Notes: a model not told the origin generated them from the letters alone. A DNA stretch of 16,227 nucleotides from Funneliformis mosseae (GCA_910592005.1 CAJVPP010002126.1:1-16227), one strand, 5' to 3'; shown: positions 1-9,555, counted from the first letter of the stretch. A program made the numbers and translations.

Positions 1-289
1 ATGATTAGTTAAAATTAAAATGAAACAGATCAATTTGAAATTTATCTGCTCAATTCTTACCATTTTTTAATTGGTTAAAATAATTTCAAAAAAATTGGAT
101 CAGATCAAAATAAATTAGAATTAAACAGGGCTACTGTTTCTATAATTTATGTACAGTTAAAATTCTAATATAGCCAACAGATGAGAATACAGTATTTAAA
201 TTTGTTGAAACTTTGTTAATAATATGGGTATGTGTAATGCAATTCTTATATTTCACTTGCTTAAAATTAATGCATACTTATAATTATAG
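1..289. other. AT-rich stretch, no gene seen
   Basis: No reading frame of useful length or recognisable motif was seen on either strand. A fungal-type 5' splice consensus, GTATGT, lies at 228-233, and a pyrimidine/AT-rich stretch ending in TATAG lies at 284-289. Together they would bound a 62-bp intron just ahead of the open frame that starts at 290. The upstream sequence has stops in the matching frame, so this intron is only a possibility. Confidence 0.3.
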
Positions 290-451
290 AATATCTTACA
301 CGTTAATATATCTCTTCTATATTATGCGCTTTTAACTAGTTCAAGTAGTAATACAGAAAATAGCTCTACAGTATCTTCTCCACTAAAATCATTATCACCA
401 CCAAAAATGAAAAAAAGAAAGTCTATAAAATTCGAAAAAAAAATAATCTAA
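290..451 (+). CDS. possible 3' exon or C-terminal gene fragment, unknown protein
   Basis: The frame is open for 53 codons from just after an in-frame TAG (287-289) to a TAA at 449-451. The second half is rich in Ser, Thr, Asn and Pro, then ends in a basic run (PPKMKKRKSIKFEKK) that looks like a nuclear-localisation-type tail. No ATG explains the start, so a spliced exon following the candidate intron at 228-289 or a truncated gene are the options. It converges on the minus-strand frame at 489-707. The family is not recognised. The composition is more protein-like than the surrounding noncoding DNA, but the stretch is short and could be chance. Confidence 0.28.
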   Translation, partial: NILHVNISLLYYALLTSSSSNTENSSTVSSPLKSLSPPKMKKRKSIKFEKKII

Positions 452-488
452 TTGTTGTATTTTACTTTTTCTATATCAATAAAGTGCC

Positions 489-707
489 TTAATGGCCAAT
501 TATTTTTACACATTCATCTGTATTTTTTCTTGACAAATTTACGGGACTACGCAGTTTTGAAAAACATGTAATTTGTTTCTTTTGAATATCGCAAAATGAA
601 TTAGTAAAAATTTTATTATTTATACTGCGAAAAACGTGATCCTGTATTAATGCTAGCTGGTAAAAGTGATCAGTATAATTAGTTAATATTTCTAGCCAAT
701 CTGCCAA
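489..707 (-). CDS. small unknown open frame
   Basis: Seventy-two codons lie open on the minus strand, beginning at a TTG (707) and ending in a stop at 489-491. The residues are well mixed (WLEILTNYTDHFYQLALIQD near the start, two central Cys), which looks more like protein than random AT-rich translation. TTG is not a normal eukaryotic start, and an in-frame TGA lies about ten codons upstream. A 3' splice-like sequence ending GGCAG lies just before the Trp codon, so this may be an exon or a truncated gene. The stop faces the stop of the plus-strand frame at 451. No family is recognised. Confidence 0.3.
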   Translation of the reverse strand: MADWLEILTNYTDHFYQLALIQDHVFRSINNKIFTNSFCDIQKKQITCFSKLRSPVNLSRKNTDECVKIIGH

Positions 708-750
708 ATATGATGTAATTCATGTAAATATTTTTAGTAGATTTTTCAGA

Positions 751-831
751 AATTTCTGAATATGTAAAATTCTCAAAAATTTTTCTTATAAAATTTCTGA
801 ATCTATAAAATTCTTAAAAATTTTTAATTAT
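751..831. repeat. two-copy tandem repeat, 41-bp period
   Basis: Two units starting at 751 and 792 share AATTTCTGAAT, then TAAAATTCT, then AAAAATTTTT in register, with about 3 differences over the first 34 bases. The unit is itself A/T-rich with short inverted stretches (AGAAATTTCT at 749-758). It lies just upstream of the ATG at 841, so it could be promoter-proximal, but no function is visible. Confidence 0.7.
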
Positions 832-840
832 TTATAAAAA

Positions 841-1468
841 ATGACTGGTGTACTAGCATCATCTTTTCATGTATATTATTCAAAGCAACTTAATCAGCTT
901 TCTCATTCTATCAAAATAAATATATGATAATGTCTTACATCATAAAAACATCTATTATCGCTAGAACAGACAAATAGTATTCATCCTAAAGTGGAAGATT
1001 TGTTAAATAAGGCAGTTGAAAATTATATTAAACAAAAAAAGCATCAGAAGATAAAGCCTATTATTAGTGACTGTAAAACTTCGTTAAGGCAAAAAAATGA
1101 GAAATTATATATATATCAAAGCAGGTATTAGAAAAAAAGATTGAAGAGCTTCTTGACTTGCAAGAGTAATATAAGTCTCATGGGTAGCCATGACCAGGTC
1201 TTTGGGAAAGAGTAGTGGAAAAGTTATCCAATTATCAGATTCAATAGCTTTCTTCAAAAGTATAATTCCTGATACAAAAAAAGCTATTGCATTAGCTGAA
1301 AAGTCCATTGACCTGTTAGAGAATAGATACCAGAATCTGAAGAATATTATTTCTGCTAAAGATAGAAAAATTATCGCTCTTGTTGATCAGATCCTTTTCA
1401 AAATGAAGTATAGTGATTTGACTATAGAACTGAAAATATATTCTAGCACTTATGAAAGGAAATTATAG
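841..1468 (+). pseudogene. coiled-coil protein, degraded
   Basis: A protein-like reading starts at ATG 841 (MTGVLASSFHVYYSKQLNQL). It continues with frameshifts through a Lys/Glu/Leu-rich segment at 985-1110, a helical segment reading KQVLEKKIEELLDLQE at about 1120-1170, and a clean 92-codon frame at 1190-1468 ending in TAG. The last frame is strongly helical (IALAEKSIDLLENRYQNLKN) with heptad-like hydrophobic spacing, so a coiled-coil protein of about 200 residues is likely. No enzymatic motif is seen. Its stop overlaps the tail of the minus-strand packaging ATPase, so the two genes converge. It may be a structural or accessory protein of the same element. The family is not recognised. Confidence 0.5.
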
Positions 1469-2291
1469 GTGAAGAGACGTAATGAATCTGAATATGATCT
1501 AGAAATCAAGAAAAAATATACATTTCGACCTGCACATTCGCATAGTTTATGATCAAGATTTAATATCATTTTTTTCAAAAATTTGATCCCATCCTTTTCG
1601 TATCTGATAAGGATGAAGTTTTGATCACATAAATAGTTATTGATATCTACATATATGTTATACCAATTATTAGCATATAGGCGAAGAATATGGGCTAGTT
1701 CATCTGAAATAGACCCATTAAAGAGTACAATATAATTTAATTCTTTTCTTATTAGCTTCAGACAATCAAAAAAACTCTGTATTACATAGATTGAGCTTAT
1801 ATTTTTATGATGTCCTTCAGTAAAATAAAAAATAATCTTCTCCTGAACTTTTTTCAAATCAGTACATAGGTTTTCAAATATAATAACTGTTCCTCTTTCT
1901 GAAGAAATGAATCTATCTTTAGAATTTTATTAGGCTTTATTATCCAAAATGTGATATTTTCACAATATAGTTTTAGGTTATTTGTAATTATCTGATATTT
2001 AGATTTGAAATATAGGTATTTTAGCTCGTTAAGATGGTGGCTGATCAAAATAAAATCATCATTTAAGATATATCTAGTGCCACCTTTTTTTCCATTAAAC
2101 ATCTAATATAGCTTATTTTCCAATAATAGATTCATGAATTTGTTAGTTTTTTCTGAATTAGTTCAACTACTAACTAATATTATGAAGGGCCATTAAGGAG
2201 TTGAATTTAGTAAATTAAATTTTTTCGCATCTTTAATCTCATCGATATAGAGAATAATTTTATATATTGGATCAAGCTTTTCAGCTTTCAT
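1450..2291 (-). pseudogene. A32/FtsK-type DNA packaging ATPase, degraded
   Basis: This is a P-loop ATPase of the kind that pumps DNA into capsids in Polintons and nucleocytoplasmic large DNA viruses. The start chosen is ATG at 2291; about 280 codons fit the family. At 2145-2171 a Walker A-like stretch reads TNSEKT where TNSGKT is expected; the Gly-to-Glu change fits GGA to GAA. A preceding Arg or Gly codon is now TGA, and a TAA and a TAG also interrupt this half. A hydrophobic Walker B-like strand (TYVLI followed by a one-base frameshift) lies near 1860. Downstream come [20 protein letters not shown] (from about 1825), the family's sensor-like FxxGRHxxxxxxYxxQSxFD signature with Arg changed to His, and then [11 protein letters not shown]. 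It lies 70 bp after the nuclease gene on the same strand, as in a compact viral array. Residues beyond about 1550 are uncertain. Confidence 0.72.
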
Positions 2292-2361
2292 ATTTCCTAA
2301 ACAAAATATTGATAATAGTATATTAAGCAAAGTAAATTTTCTTAGCAAAATTTCAGTGAAC

Positions 2362-2772
2362 TCAGTTCACTAAAATCGACTGATTAAGGGAGGGATTAGA
2401 CTTCGCTTCACTCAAGAATCCTTTTTTGATTAGAGTATGTCTGATATAGGACAGGAGATCAGTGATATAGGGAATTTTGATAAGGCATATATCTTGCTTC
2501 CTGCAAATATCCTGCTTCTTCTGATTACAGATCTTTTGTATTTTTAAAGTTTCATTCTTCTGATAATATAAGCTATTGTGATGATAGTGTTGAAGATCCT
2601 GGAATTCAAATACAAGACACAATTCCTCATTATATCCATCTAAGTGTAGCCTATCTAAGAACTTAGCTCCACATAGTGGGAATGTTTTACCTAACAGATC
2701 TTTAAAAATGTATTGACATTGATGTTTACCACTTCTATGGTAACATAGAGGGCACTATTCAAATTTTTTCAT
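2362..2772 (-). pseudogene. Vsr-like endonuclease with zinc-ribbon-like N-terminus, nearly intact
   Basis: A 137-codon minus-strand gene begins at ATG 2772 (MKKFE) and ends in TGA at 2362. It has a single in-frame stop: TAG at codon 6 (2755-2757), probably from CAG. After that stop comes CPLC with a later H and C ([13 protein letters not shown]), a zinc-ribbon-like start. The core reads [20 protein letters not shown], with Asp at 2638-2640 and Glu at 2605-2607, followed by a Lys/Gln-rich helix, a Cys, and ICLIKIPY. This order (DGY, FEY/FEF, QHY, helix, IPY) matches Vsr/PD-(D/E)XK-like nucleases common in giant viruses and in Glomeromycotina genomes. The expected role is cutting or repairing DNA during replication or integration. 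It lies 24 bp after the integrase stop once the nearby MITE is removed. It is the least damaged gene of the array. Confidence 0.65.
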
Positions 2773-2804
2773 AATATATTTTAATAGATACTTCCATTAA
2801 TGTA

Positions 2805-2976
2805 CAATTAACTCTTGTTATAACAAACTCTATATTCTAGACTTCAACTTCACTATAAGGTTATAGTGAAGATTTTAAGAGATTTAATTAGCCAATTTGC
2901 TATAACAAGAGTATTTTTATTATATTTGTTCAAAAAATTTATTATATTAAGAGTTCGCTATATTAAGAGTTGACTG
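2805..2976. mobile_element. pogo/Tigger-like MITE with TA target duplication
   Basis: A 172-bp insert begins CAATTAACTCTTGTTATAAC (plus strand, 2805) and ends, read on the minus strand from 2976, with CAGTCAACTCTTAATATAGC. The two 27-bp ends match at about 21 positions and are flanked by TA at 2803-2804 and 2977-2978. TA duplications and CAGT-starting inverted ends with a repeated AACTCT motif are typical of the pogo/Tigger branch of Tc1/mariner. There is no coding capacity, so it is non-autonomous. It sits across the last codons of the integrase. Removing it with one TA gives an integrase frame that ends cleanly in TAA. Confidence 0.8.
2848..2871. repeat. perfect 11-bp inverted repeat inside the MITE
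   Basis: CTTCACTATAA (2848-2858) is followed by GG and its exact reverse complement (2861-2871), giving a 24-base hairpin with a two-base loop. It lies near the middle of the MITE. It is probably a remnant of the internal palindrome of this family or a separate short inverted insertion. Confidence 0.85.
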
Positions 2977-4273
2977 TATATCATTCTCACAAGACCAAAG
3001 ATACACATCATGACTATTTATTTGACCAGTCTTTTCTAGGCATTGACCATCTCACTTCTTGGCATAACCCTCAGCTTGAGCTATCTTATTATTAGAAGTA
3101 TAAGTGAAATATATGAATAATATACTTTGAGATAGATACCCAACTTTCTTCAGATTATCTATTAACATGAGTTCTTTTCGTATAAACCCATGAGATAGTG
3201 CATATTCTCTATTAAGATAATATAAAACCAGTTCATTCTTTATGAGAACAACTTTTCAAATTTTATGAAGACTTAGTAATCATACAGGATCAGTTACCCT
3301 TTTCTGATTCTTTATTCCACCCTTCTATTCTGCATTAGTAAATAGGTAGTAGACAGTATCTTCTTTCTTTAACTCATCTTATTCAACTGGACACTTATAT
3401 TTTGTGGATAGTCTAGATTTAACTCATTCTAAAGTAATGGCTTTCACTGGTTTGAGTTACCACTTTTCTGATTCTGATTCTTAAATAAGATGTGTGGGAT
3501 AATTATTTAAGTAATCAATAACTACTGGTATATATCTAACTCATGCTCTTATTAATGTAGGATCAGAAGTTATTGATTCAATAGCATACTGGATTTTGTA
3601 TAGAATTTTTAAGAGTGTTTGGTTGAAAAGCTTTATAAAAGCAAGTCTTTTATGACTATATGGACCAATCACTTGAATTGTAATATTGTACTTTTACAGA
3701 GTCAAAAGGTTTTGCTATAAACTCACAGTCTCTATCACATTGTAAAAGCTTTGGCCATGTTAATGGATTATTTTGATTTCCATATATTTTCTTAAATGCT
3801 TTAGTAATTTCAGAACTTTTCTTTGATCTAAGCAGAACTAAAACCTTATATCTGGAGGCATAGTCTATTATATTAAGCACTGCTTTATATTTTTTACCTC
3901 TATGATGATCATGTGTGAAAAAAAGTATATCATACTAGTATATACAGTTGGGGTGTATTATTCGCCTATAGCTGACTCTAGTGATGTATTTTGAAGAGGT
4001 TTTATTAGTCTGATATCACTCTTAATTTTCTAAAAAATCTTTGCATTCACTTAGGCGGAATTGATACCCCTCTTTTTTACAGACATCACTTGCCTTAAGC
4101 GCTTTCAGCAAGAATTTAGAATTAGAATAATATCCAGTTGGATGATAATATATATCACACAATATAATATTTTTTTGATTCTCTGAGTCTCATCAGGATC
4201 TATCACAATTTGCGATTGGCTCATTCTCAAGGTAGAATTATTATGATGGTACTATAAATTAAAATAAAATACC

Positions 4274-7200
4274 ATATTTGATTTAGCATATTCACAGCTT
4301 TTAGATACGAATCAGAAGCTTCGTAATAAGCTTTGAGATGAGATTTTTATTAATAAGAGTTACGAAAAAAAAATTTGATCCCTTGTAAAGGAACTTAAGC
4401 AATGTTATTGAACTATTTTATTACAGGATAATACTATTATAGTCTACGAGAAAGTGATAGAGAAATTTAAATCAGAAATTTCTGATTTGTAAAAACAGCT
4501 TAGGATCTTACAACAGGAAAAAAATTCAAAGATGAGGTTGGGTCTATTTAAGATAGTCAAATAATAGAGCTCAAAAATAAGATTAGGAGTCTTAAAACAA
4601 GAATCCAGATTCTCATAGATAAAAAAATTCCCAATAAATACTTTAGATATGATAACGACTAATCTTATCACAAATGTTAATAGAGGGTTAGAATGAATTA
4701 AAAATCATATTAGAGAAATCAGTACACCTATGCAAAACCCTACCAATATTATAGATGGAATCAGAGGCTTGTTAAATACTATTTAGGTTACTTTGCAAAA
4801 TATCACAACTGAAAGTGATCAATTTCAGAACCTATTAAATGATTCAATTTGGCAGGTAGAAAATCTTAGAAATCAGTTAAATGATAGCAGAAATCAGAAT
4901 TTATGGTTACAATGTTTATTAGATGAATTTCGCGTTCAGGTTAAAAGAATTACACAGATGCATATAGATGCTTAAATAATGAAATGGAAACGCATAGAGA
5001 GTATCGGCAATTAGCTCAAAATAGGCAAGAGTGTATTGGCAAATTGTTACGTGAAATTTTATCTACTGATTATTAATTCAGTATAAGGATACTCAAATTG
5101 CTGAGCATAGGAGAACTGCATATAGATTAACTGTATACTATAATAATGATACAGAATGCTAGAGAAGAAGACATGCAGGTTGTATTCGTCAGGCACAAAA
5201 TTGGAAGAGACAGTATAGGAATTCACAGAATCATGTTCAGGCTTATGACCAGAATATTTTAAATTTGCAAGGACAAATTTTAATGCTTCAAAATAACCCA
5301 CCTAATATACAACATATAGGAATGTAAAATACGAACCTCCAATATTTTATGGACATCTTGGAAAAGATTCAAAAGATTTCCTTAGAGATTTTCAGAGATA
5401 TGTAGTAGCTAGTTGAATAAATGTAGCTCCTAGAGCAGATCAGGCTATCAGAAGAGCAGAGACTTTAGGTTTATTAATATCTTATCTTGAAAGACCTGCT
5501 AAGTAATGATATGAAACTCATATCAGAAGCAAGAATTAAAAATGTAGTAATATTTCAGATAATTTAAGTGTGACTAATTTAACTGCAGTTAGAGCTTTGG
5601 CTGCCAGAAATAGTGGTAATCAAATTGGTAGTTTGAATATTGCTAGAGAATTTCAAGGTAAAGCTGATGCAAAAATTAGTAGAATTAGTGTAAGTGTCGC
5701 AACTGAAGCTAATATTATTCTGAATGGAATATGGGATGAAGACTGGTCTATTGTAAGTGGTGAACCTACAAATAATATGCCAGTAGTCCCAAATGCTAGT
5801 AGTAGTTTACCTGCTGTTACAATAGCGTCTAACATAATACTCAGCCAGTTTTTATACTTACTCAAAACTACTTATACGACTGTTGAACACTTAAAACAGA
5901 CGGTAGGTTTTTGGTCAACTTATGCAAGAGGATATGGGTATTAAAGAGTTTTCTGCCTGAATCAAAAAGATCAGTAAATTAGCTAAAATAACTCCAGAAT
6001 AACAAAGAGAGCAATTAATTCGTGACTTAAGTCCTATGAACCAGTATAATTTTCGAATAATGGCTAAATTTTATGATATATATAATAATATTGTAGAAGC
6101 TTTAGCTGAAGTAGAAAAATTTACATTATCTCAAAAGAATGCATCATCTTCTATTTCAGTTTTTTCAACATCCAACTCCTATGTAGATACTAATAGATTA
6201 GGAAATGGGATAACTAAAAATAAAATTGAGAGCTTGGTAAAAAATACAATGGCATTCTTAGAATCTTATCAGTTTCAATAAGTAGCTTTATCGCAATTTC
6301 AATCATATTCTGTAAGAATGCATAAAAATTTACGAGATGAGAATATAGGTAGATTTTTATCATAGATTACGGGAGAAACCCCAGAATTTGTTCCTGTCCT
6401 TAATCCTACTTTACTATCAAAACCAAAGAAAAAGGTTGAAGTTGATTCTGACGAAGAACTTGTTGAGCTCACAAAAAGCAGTTAAAGTTACATGTGGCTA
6501 AAGTGATTAAAAAAGCTATGAAGACATAATAGCAGTGCTTTAACTGTAACCAAACTGGACATAATTCTTACAAATGCACTTGAAAGAAGAAAAAGAAGAA
6601 CAAATTTAAGAAAGCTAAAGTTAATCTTGCTATTATAGATTTAGGTTCTAATTTAGATTCTACTACCTCCTCTAGTGAATCATCATCTAGTGATAGTTCA
6701 GCTTCTGATACAAGTTCTTCTGATTCTTCTGATTCTGAAGGCGATATCAGTGTTAATATTACTAAGTCAAAAAAAAGTAAAATGTAATACTTCATCTAAT
6801 AATAAATCCAGATCTAAAAGCAAATCTGAGAAAAAGGCTCACAAGATAAAATAAGATGATACATTTGCTGATTCTTTTTCTTCTAAAGCCTAAATTATTC
6901 ATAAAATAGTTCAGTGTAAGCTTAGTTCAGCTTTATGAGAAGAACTTTAAAAGATCCTTCCTTCATATATGATTCAGGCTCTCTCACTAGACACTAAGAA
7001 GTTTGCTAAAGAAAAAGTTAAACTGAAAGCTAATGATTTCTCATCTTTTTGAGAACCAACTCCTGCCATATCTGAGTCAGATGATGAGTATATTGATGAT
7101 CCCATAGAAATAGATTTCATTTAAAGAAAATAACTTGCTACAGATGTTGTCACTGTTAAGTGTAAAATTAAGTGTTTAATGATTCCAATGGGTACAGTTG

Positions 7201-7757
7201 ATCCTGATGCTAATTTTTGTTCATGTCTGAAGATATAGCTAAATGATCAAAGCTAGAATTTGATACAAAAGAAAAATATAATTTCAGAGGTATTACTACT
7301 ACTTCTACAGAATCTCTTGAAATTGTTAAAAATGCTCTAGTGAATTTCGCTCCTAAATGTACTATATATGCTGATTTTGCAGTAGTTAAGTATCTTAAGC
7401 AGATGCTCATTTTATCTAACACATTGCTTAATAATATAACTATGATTTATTTGTATCAAAGCAAGAATTGAGACTAAAGTATAATGGTAAGGAATTTTTA
7501 TCCTAATTAATATGTATAAGGTCAAGAATAAGCTCAAGATAAATTACGCGAACATTATTCCTGAATGTGATAATCTATCAACTCTAAATAAGATTTTTCA
7601 AGACCTGCAGAACTTAAGTGAAGATAACACATTAAAAAATATGAATTATTAAGAGCTTGAAAAAATGCTATTTATCAGTATTCAAATAAATTTAGAAATT
7701 ATAGGGTACTATAACGATTTGTATAGTTGTAAGGCTAAGTTCCAGTTGCTAATTTAG
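4274..7757 (+). pseudogene. Gag-like polyprotein with CCHC knuckle and retropepsin-like domain, no reverse transcriptase, degraded
   Basis: A long protein of about 1,150 residues can be followed through several frameshifts. The start is probably ATA 4274 (decayed ATG), followed by FDLAYSQLLD. The first 350 residues are coiled coil (for example VENLRNQLNDSRNQN at 4856-4900). A Gag-type domain follows from 5328: YEPPIFYG, FQRYV, then NLTAVRALAA and WDEDWSIVSGEPTNN (5570-5944), and REQLIRDLSPMNQYNF with EALAEVEKFTLSQ (6009-6140). A perfect CCHC knuckle lies at 6536-6577, then a basic patch and a Ser/Asp-rich acidic tract (6640-6745). At 7197-7217 VDPDANF stands where a retropepsin D-S/T-G-A is expected, followed by MSEDIAK and a beta-rich stretch. 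The frame ends at TAG 7755-7757. No RT, RNase H or integrase follows in this orientation. Internal stops replace probable Trp, Gln and Gly codons. Confidence 0.68.
6536..6577 (+). other. CCHC zinc knuckle of the Gag-like protein
   Basis: The codons spell CFNCNQTGHNSYKC: Cys-x2-Cys-x4-His-x4-Cys with all four zinc ligands intact. A run of Lys codons and a Ser-rich tail follow. This is the nucleic-acid-binding module of retroviral and retrotransposon nucleocapsids. It is preserved although stops lie on both sides. Confidence 0.85.
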
Positions 7758-8189
7758 ATATAAAAGTGTGTTCCTTTATCCTAACCTTTTTTATTTCAAT
7801 ATTTACTTTCTTAAATATCTCTGAAATATTTTCAGAATTTTGTAAAATAATAAGTGATTGATTAAAAAATGATTTGCTAAAGGAATCAGATGATATATCT
7901 ATTATATTTTTTTTTTCCTCTAAGTTTTCACCTACTATTTTTGATAAATTATCAGAAACATGAATAGACTTAGACTCTAATGCTTTCTTTTTTACTCCTA
8001 TTTTTTACTCTGTTGTGATCGTTCATAATTGTTTCATATATCATGGACATGCTCTTTACGTATATGATAATCCCTTACTATCATATATGTAGGAACCTTA
8101 TTTTTAAGATGTCTAATTTCTTTGATTTGCTCAACTGACAAATCAGTGACATTTTGTCGATAATGAGTTTGTAAAAATAGGTTGACCAT
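7735..8189 (-). pseudogene. helix-turn-helix-like DNA-binding protein, degraded
   Basis: The start is ATG 8189 (MVNLFLQTHYRQNV). Residues about 17-52 read LSVEQIKEIRHLKNK, then VPTYMIVRDYHIRKEHVHDI. Helix, turn and recognition helix fall where they do in resolvase/homeodomain-like HTH domains, and a conserved Trp after HDI is now TGA. Further stops (TAG, TAA) and a frameshift follow near 7985-8000. The C-terminal half (from KALESKSIHVSDNLSKIVGE) is charged and helical. It stops at 7735-7737, overlapping the end of the Gag-like gene by 23 bp tail-to-tail. It could be a regulator of the element or a DNA-binding partner of integrase or polymerase; no catalytic motif is seen. The gene starts about 270 bp from the divergent coiled-coil gene at 8457. 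Confidence 0.5.
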
Positions 8190-8217
8190 GTAATTCTTCC
8201 AGTAATTTTATAACAAT

Positions 8218-8336
8218 AAAAAATGATAGAAAATGATATAAACATTATAAAATGATACAAAATGATATTTGTCGTATTTATAACATTAAAAAATAATAAA
8301 ATGATGAAAAATGATATTTATTATTTTAAATCGATA
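8218..8336. repeat. AAATGAT repeat cluster between divergent genes
   Basis: AAATGAT occurs six times in roughly 100 bases, mostly as AAAATGATA with spacings near 10 or multiples of it (for example near 8221, 8232, 8250, 8260, 8299 and 8308). The cluster fills the 267-bp space between the start of the minus-strand HTH gene (8189) and the plus-strand coiled-coil gene (8457). A shared promoter or operator array is possible, as is simple AT-rich expansion. Confidence 0.55.
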
Positions 8337-8456
8337 AAAAACACTACCCTCAAATTGGTAAAAAAATGTAAGTTTTACTGAAATTAGCGAGAGGAAGAAA
8401 ACAAAAGATGAATTTTTGCTTATTTTTTTTTCTTACTTCATAATCAGGCGTAGAAT

Positions 8457-9555
8457 ATGAAAAATGTTTATATATTGAAAGATATTAGTTCAAACTATCA
8501 TATGGGTAGTGCTTGTGAAATAAAACTTGAGGAGATATTATATAATAGCATCCAATCCATTTCTGAACTTACCAATGAATATAATGACATGCAGGAGGTC
8601 TATTTAAGCTATAGTAAAAGAAATGATTGAGACAAAGTCAAATTGCATCGTTATCTAGAATAGGCTGAGACCAATAATAGAAAACTCTCTGACTTTATCT
8701 ATCAGCTTATAGATAAAATATCACAACTACAATCAGAGATGGATTCTCTTAATTTTCAGATTACTTACAGATATTTTTCTTGCAGAATCTAAGGACAAAC
8801 TCGCTGTAAAATTGAAAGAGATAAAAGCCCTCCAATCTAAGTTAAAAACATTAGAAAAGAATTCTTCCTTAGCTCAAATGAACTTATCTGAAATGGATTT
8901 CCTTAGACTTGGATTAGAACAGGCGAAGGATAATTTGTCTTTAAAAGAATATGAATTAAAATGTCTAGAAAAGAAGGTGAAAAAGAATGATAATATATGT
9001 AAATAGGAGTTAGACTTCTTGTCTTCAGCACAATTAAATTTAACATAGGAAAATTCTCATCTCTGTATGATAATCTCAAAAAAAGATAATGAGATAGCAG
9101 ATCTTTTTAATCCTCCACTTCCGCCTATGAATAATTTATCGCAAAAGCTACTAGGTTAGCTCAATGATAATTTAAGACCTCAAGTCTATAAGTGTAATCT
9201 CAAAGATAAAGTAAGGGAACTTGATAAAGAGTATGCTAAGAAAGATATTTTAGAGGTATTGCAAAAGTTATTACTTCAAGATGAGATAGTTTCAAAAAGT
9301 GATCCTAGAATGACTGGTTAGGCAGATACCCTATCTAATCAGTCCATTTATAGTTGATCAGCACATTCTGAAAAGTTAATTTTAAGAGAAGGGGTTGCAA
9401 AACAATTAGGTAATGCAGAATTAGTATCTTTATCAGTAACTGCTCCTATCATTATGAGCTCCTTGATATCACTAATAATAATATATTTTATATTTATCTT
9501 ATTACTTGTTGCAATTATATAGATCATGATTGAAAAAAAAATATGGAATATATGA
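8457..9555 (+). pseudogene. coiled-coil protein with C-terminal membrane anchor, degraded
   Basis: The start is ATG 8457 (MKNVYILKDISS). About 365 codons can be followed with one frameshift near 8760-8790. Residues 30-200 are coiled coil (KLKEIKALQSKLKTLEKNSS; LSLKEYELKCLEKKVKKNDN). A proline-rich break (NPPLPPMNN, about 9109) and a second charged helical region follow. Near the end, MSSLISLIIIYFIFILLLVA (9457-9516) is a strong single membrane span, followed by a short tail ending in TGA 9553-9555. The layout is that of a tail-anchored or virion-membrane type protein. Internal stops are TGA at 8628 and 9355 and TAG at 8661, 9004, 9046, 9157, 9319 and 9520; there is no in-frame TAA. No family is recognised. 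It converges on the small gene at 9649. Confidence 0.6.

Larger units (their letters stand above)
2797..4224 (-). pseudogene. retrovirus-type (rve) integrase, Polinton/Ginger-like, degraded
   Basis: The start is ATG 4224 (MSQSQIVIDPDE). The N-terminal part reads YHPTGYYSN and later CKKEGYQFRLSECKDFLEN. The core has the first Asp in YDILFF (3929-3931), then NIIDYASRYK, and a second Asp in LLQCD (3734-3736), 65 residues on. About 34 residues further the expected catalytic Glu is Lys (FIKLFN, 3631-3633), consistent with GAG to AAG. The C-terminal part has KRVTDPV, then LVLYYLNRE and GFIRKELMLI, the usual end domain of Polinton/Ginger integrases. Several stops (some where Trp is expected, such as KK*DGQC) and a frameshift near 3655 show it is dead. 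The frame runs to 2977, where a 172-bp MITE intervenes. Skipping it gives two more codons and TAA at 2797-2799, so the coding length is about 418 codons. Its start faces the Gag-like gene, 49 bp away. Confidence 0.75.

Noticed and set aside
5059..5301. Minus-strand 80-codon frame
   Set aside because: Antisense shadow of the coiled-coil/Gag reading, which is protein-like on the plus strand.
6568..6795. Minus-strand acidic frame
   Set aside because: Antisense of the Lys- and Ser-rich tail after the CCHC knuckle.
4274..7757. Plain truncated LTR retrotransposon as the sole explanation of the Gag-like gene
   Set aside because: Not excluded, but the gene fits tightly between divergent and convergent neighbours with no LTR, leader or RT remnant, so it is reported as a hybrid-element hypothesis instead.
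8218..8336. CRISPR-like array
   Set aside because: The repeats are only 7-10 bases, unevenly spaced and AT-rich, with no spacer structure, in a eukaryotic context.
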